Assembly (NCBI GenBank): GCA_017615125.1
Contig: JAGAAS010000076.1
Coordinates: 1 to 64,000 of the forward strand
Direction: 5' to 3'
Origin: Bacteroidaceae bacterium
GTDB taxonomy: Bacteria > Bacteroidota > Bacteroidia > Bacteroidales > Bacteroidaceae
DNA: 64,000 bases
Shown: positions 61,404-64,000 of the stretch, one piece after another
Layout: each line of letters begins with the position of its first letter
Numbering within the stretch: position 1 is the first letter of the stretch
Notes under the pieces: generated by a model
What the model was told of the DNA's origin: nothing
The model's database searches: none
What the model saw: the letters and a program-made list of their open reading frames with translations, nothing else
Program-made: the position numbers and the translations under genes

Positions 61404-64000
61404 TTATTTAGTATATATTTTATTTGTCGTAATGGCTCCATCCTCGCGAATGACACGTTCTATCTGCAAGTTTGATTTTACCTGCTCTTTGTCCGTTGTC
61501 TTTTGCCCGCCGAGTGTATAATACTCCACAGACAGAGGGCGCAACGTCTGGTTCCTAATCTCTGTCATATACTCGTCAGTCCGAACGTATAATTTTCCTG
61601 TCGTAAAGAGCTGGCTCGTATCCCATTGCATGCCCACTTGTGGAACTGCAGGTTCGATGCTTTCTAGAGCCCCGTCAATTGTCACACCATTTGCAAGGGA
61701 AAACAATTGGAAAGACGAGTTGGGAACTATGTCAACAGATATGTTTTCTGTATCAAGAACCAATGTGCCGTTGATCGTCGAATTTGAATTAAACTTAATC
61801 TGGGATGACTTGTTCAAAACTTCTTTTTTATAAATCGGAACGACTATTCTTCCTCCCTTTTTGACATTCACGCCTTTGGTAAGCGTCAAGACATCCTTGT
61901 TGTTAAACGCTGTGTCACCTACGGCGATTGTTCCTCCTGCGTTAACGGTTACTCTTCCTGCAATAATGCCTGTAGTGGATGTCGTCCCCTTTCCGCATAG
62001 AGTTCCCCCGTCGTTGACGATAACATCACCCGTTCCTGCCAATTGTCCATTGACAATCAAACGCCCTCCGCTGACAGTAGTAGTTCCTGAATGGATGTTC
62101 TTTCCATTCAAACGCCAATCGCCCGTGCCTATCTTCTCAATAGATGTTTTGCCCTTGTATCCTCCGTTACTACAACGGTTGTCAATAACCCCTTCGAATG
62201 TCTCATCGGTATTGGCTCCTCCGACAATCCATTTCATCGTGGCGCTGTTATTCTTCTTGTCTGCGCAACAAAGATAAGACGAAGATGAACCTGAAAGGCC
62301 TCCCAGATACATTGTCTGAGCATTTTTCCAGCAAACTATTTGCGTGTTTCCCTGCAGTTCAATCGTAGCATTAGGAATTCCATTGCTGTTATTGAGAAGT
62401 AGTTGTGAGCCGTCGCTGCTTGTTCCAGTTCCTTTAGCAATCATTCTTCCCGTAAATCCATTCCAGTCTCCCTGTATGTATTCCCGTACATAAGGAATCT
62501 CAAACACAAGTGCTCCCGTTCCCCGAACAGCACTTTTTATGTAGCAATTGCGATGAAACTGTATCGTCGAGGATGTTCCTTCTTCTAAGAATATGGGAAA
62601 AGAATAGGTTTCATAATTGGTGTTATCGCCCCTTGTTTGAAGGGTTCCGCCTGCTAATTCCAACCCAGAGCTTGATTCCAAAGATATAGTGACTCCTGCA
62701 GGACACGTCAGGAAGAGTTTTCCTCCTTCAAGTCTTGTAGGACCCGCATATTTGAAGAATGCCTCATAATTGCCAACTGTCAGCTGCCCGTTGCCAGCCA
62801 AAATAAGTCCGCCTTTGCCTTCTAGAGAACCGCTCATCGTTACTGAGGCGCCGTTGCTGATACGAAATGTCGTCGGTTTATCGACTTGGGCCGAACGATT
62901 GGTAGAAGTGCTGTTTCCCGTATAATCCCACTCTCCTCCGTTCCAAACCCAATACTGAGCAAATTCTTCAGAAGCACCTATTCCGCTGGCAACACCTCCG
63001 TCTTTCAGAAGGCTAATACGAATGATACCGTCATTCAGTACTGTGGCGCTGGAATAACTGTTGTAGTCATTCATGGTTAATGTGCCGCTTCCTGCTTTCG
63101 TAACTGCCCCACGCCCTGAGATGCCTTTCTTGCCCTGAAAAACAACATCGCCCGCGCCGTTAACAACGACGTTCTTAGGTTCAACTTCCTCCTCGATGGA
63201 AACATGTATTTCATGATTTGGAGCAAACAAGACATTCGCAGTATCAACAAATGCAAGCAAGGAGTCAGGATAAGCGTCTGATTGCCAAAGAACCGAAGTA
63301 TAATCCCAAATGCCGTCTGCCACATTCCAAATCAAATCAGGAACATAGGAATCCACATCTATCAAGGAAACCTCTATTGGTTGCGTCTTTACGGTAATAT
63401 CGGGAGTGTAAACAGAAGAACGATCTGCGGCAACAGCCTTCATCCGGAATGTATAAGCCGTCTGGGGCTCGAGTCCTGTCACCTTAAACGATGTTTCATT
63501 CGCTTTTGTTCTTCCCAATTCCTTATAGTCTTCTCCCACTAACTGCTCTATCACAAAGGCTTCCTCTCCTGAGGTATAATCACTCCACGATAAAACAAGA
63601 GAAGTTTGCGTGGAATAATCCAAGCCAAACAGATATGGTTCCCGGAGATACGATTGGCTTTGGTTGGCAGTAATATAATTGATATAATTCTCAATGTTGA
63701 CATAGCCGTTGGAAGCCAGTTCCATCGCATCGTTCCGTGCGGGATCTGTTCCGTTTGCCTCTTCCCATTCATCGGGCATACCGTCATTATCCGTATCAGT
63801 ACGGCTGAGTCCTTGCCAACAATTCCAAGAAGAAGGTATCGGCAAAGGCAGCTGTGTCTCCTTCGAAATCAAATGCCCGGCTTTTCCGAAAGAGAGCACT
63901 TCGTCAATCACATAATAGTCGTAGATGTCCCTATAGGGAAGTGAGCAGCCTACATCAGGCAAAAGAGAATCAATGAGAGAATTGCCCTGATAGGCAGGCA
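61404..64000 (-). CDS. Secreted polysaccharide-lyase-like protein with FN3, PATR-type beta repeats and T9SS tail (5' part beyond window)
   Basis: The frame is open to the right edge, so about 865 C-terminal residues are seen. At its visible start VGCSLPYRDIYDYYVIDEV followed by DTDNDGMPDEWEEANG is the end of a pectate-lyase-type (PL1-like) domain with a calcium/thrombospondin-type-3 stretch. Then come an FN3-like domain (about 115-205), long repeat regions of the autotransporter-associated (PATR) type, for example GRGAVTKAGSGTLTMNDYNS and IEKIGTGDWRLNGKNIHSGT, with many Gly/Asn/Ser, and a tail like a T9SS type A sorting domain (SVEYYTLGGQKTTDKEQVKS). It starts the visible operon, next to the FAS1 gene 8 bases later. 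Lyase identity is inferred, as the catalytic part lies outside. Confidence 0.6.
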   Translation of the reverse strand, partial: PAYQGNSLIDSLLPDVGCSLPYRDIYDYYVIDEVLSFGKAGHLISKETQLPLPIPSSWNCWQGLSRTDTDNDGMPDEWEEANGTDPARNDAMELASNGYVNIENYINYITANQSQSYLREPYLFGLDYSTQTSLVLSWSDYTSGEEAFVIEQLVGEDYKELGRTKANETSFKVTGLEPQTAYTFRMKAVAADRSSVYTPDITVKTQPIEVSLIDVDSYVPDLIWNVADGIWDYTSVLWQSDAYPDSLLAFVDTANVLFAPNHEIHVSIEEEVEPKNVVVNGAGDVVFQGKKGISGRGAVTKAGSGTLTMNDYNSYSSATVLNDGIIRISLLKDGGVASGIGASEEFAQYWVWNGGEWDYTGNSTSTNRSAQVDKPTTFRISNGASVTMSGSLEGKGGLILAGNGQLTVGNYEAFFKYAGPTRLEGGKLFLTCPAGVTISLESSSGLELAGGTLQTRGDNTNYETYSFPIFLEEGTSSTIQFHRNCYIKSAVRGTGALVFEIPYVREYIQGDWNGFTGRMIAKGTGTSSDGSQLLLNNSNGIPNATIELQGNTQIVCWKNAQTMYLGGLSGSSSSYLCCADKKNNSATMKWIVGGANTDETFEGVIDNRCSNGGYKGKTSIEKIGTGDWRLNGKNIHSGTTTVSGGRLIVNGQLAGTGDVIVNDGGTLCGKGTTSTTGIIAGRVTVNAGGTIAVGDTAFNNKDVLTLTKGVNVKKGGRIVVPIYKKEVLNKSSQIKFNSNSTINGTLVLDTENISVDIVPNSSFQLFSLANGVTIDGALESIEPAVPQVGMQWDTSQLFTTGKLYVRTDEYMTEIRNQTLRPLSVEYYTLGGQKTTDKEQVKSNLQIERVIREDGAITTNKIYTK

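Overview
The window comes from a Bacteroidales genome, most like Prevotella or a close relative. The evidence is four SusC/SusD-type gene pairs or remnants, a complete porP-porK-porL-porM-porN cluster for the type IX secretion system (T9SS), secreted proteins with T9SS type A C-terminal tails, almost no Shine-Dalgarno signals, and repeated use of the Bacteroidetes promoter pattern TTTG/TTG, about 20 bases, then TAnnTTTG.

Left part (1-7055, + strand): the end of a xylan-type polysaccharide utilization locus. It holds the last 39 codons of a SusD-like protein, a DUF1735-type surface lipoprotein, a GH10-like lipoprotein whose catalytic nucleophile is replaced, a large multi-module secreted protein with a T9SS tail, then (after a terminator and its own promoter) a GH30_8-like xylanase, also with a T9SS tail. 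A rhodanese/metallo-beta-lactamase fusion and a membrane methyltransferase follow.

Middle part (9234-34850): housekeeping genes. They are an isochorismatase-fold hydrolase, a tryptophan synthase beta gene behind a leader peptide with three consecutive Trp codons and an attenuator, the T9SS cluster, tRNA-Leu(CAA), an aquaporin, an AAA/DUF4143 ATPase preceded by three operator-like repeats, a THUMP-like methyltransferase, an acetyltransferase, parE-coaD-S41 peptidase, an HU-like protein with a repeat-filled leader, a HIT protein, greA, a TlpA-like lipoprotein without CXXC, pnp, a predicted orphan small RNA, a small A1S_2505-like protein, a GNAT and tRNA-Leu(TAA).

Right part (34964-64000, all - strand): a second, larger polysaccharide utilization locus running past the window edge. 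In transcription order it has a secreted polysaccharide-lyase-like protein with PATR-type beta-strand repeats and a T9SS tail, a FAS1 lipoprotein, SusC, SusD, two more FAS1 lipoproteins, a second SusC/SusD pair, a GH65-like (alpha/alpha)6 protein, a DUF4450 protein and a Rieske-like lipoprotein. After a spacer come an MFS sugar porter and a DUF5107/TPR protein. Spacing inside the main block is 12 bases or less, or overlapping, apart from the start choices noted, so it reads as one operon of at least ten genes. The lyase tail suggests a pectin-like substrate, but this is inference.

The most unusual non-coding structures are a predicted ~100-nt orphan RNA (33250-33350), an array of 22-bp-spaced repeats in the HU gene leader (27991-28112), three 15-bp repeats with exact 33-bp spacing before the AAA ATPase (19130-19210), the trp attenuator, a greA leader hairpin, and a dispersed intergenic repeat (core CATACGGCGAGAT) that has also become part of at least one signal peptide.
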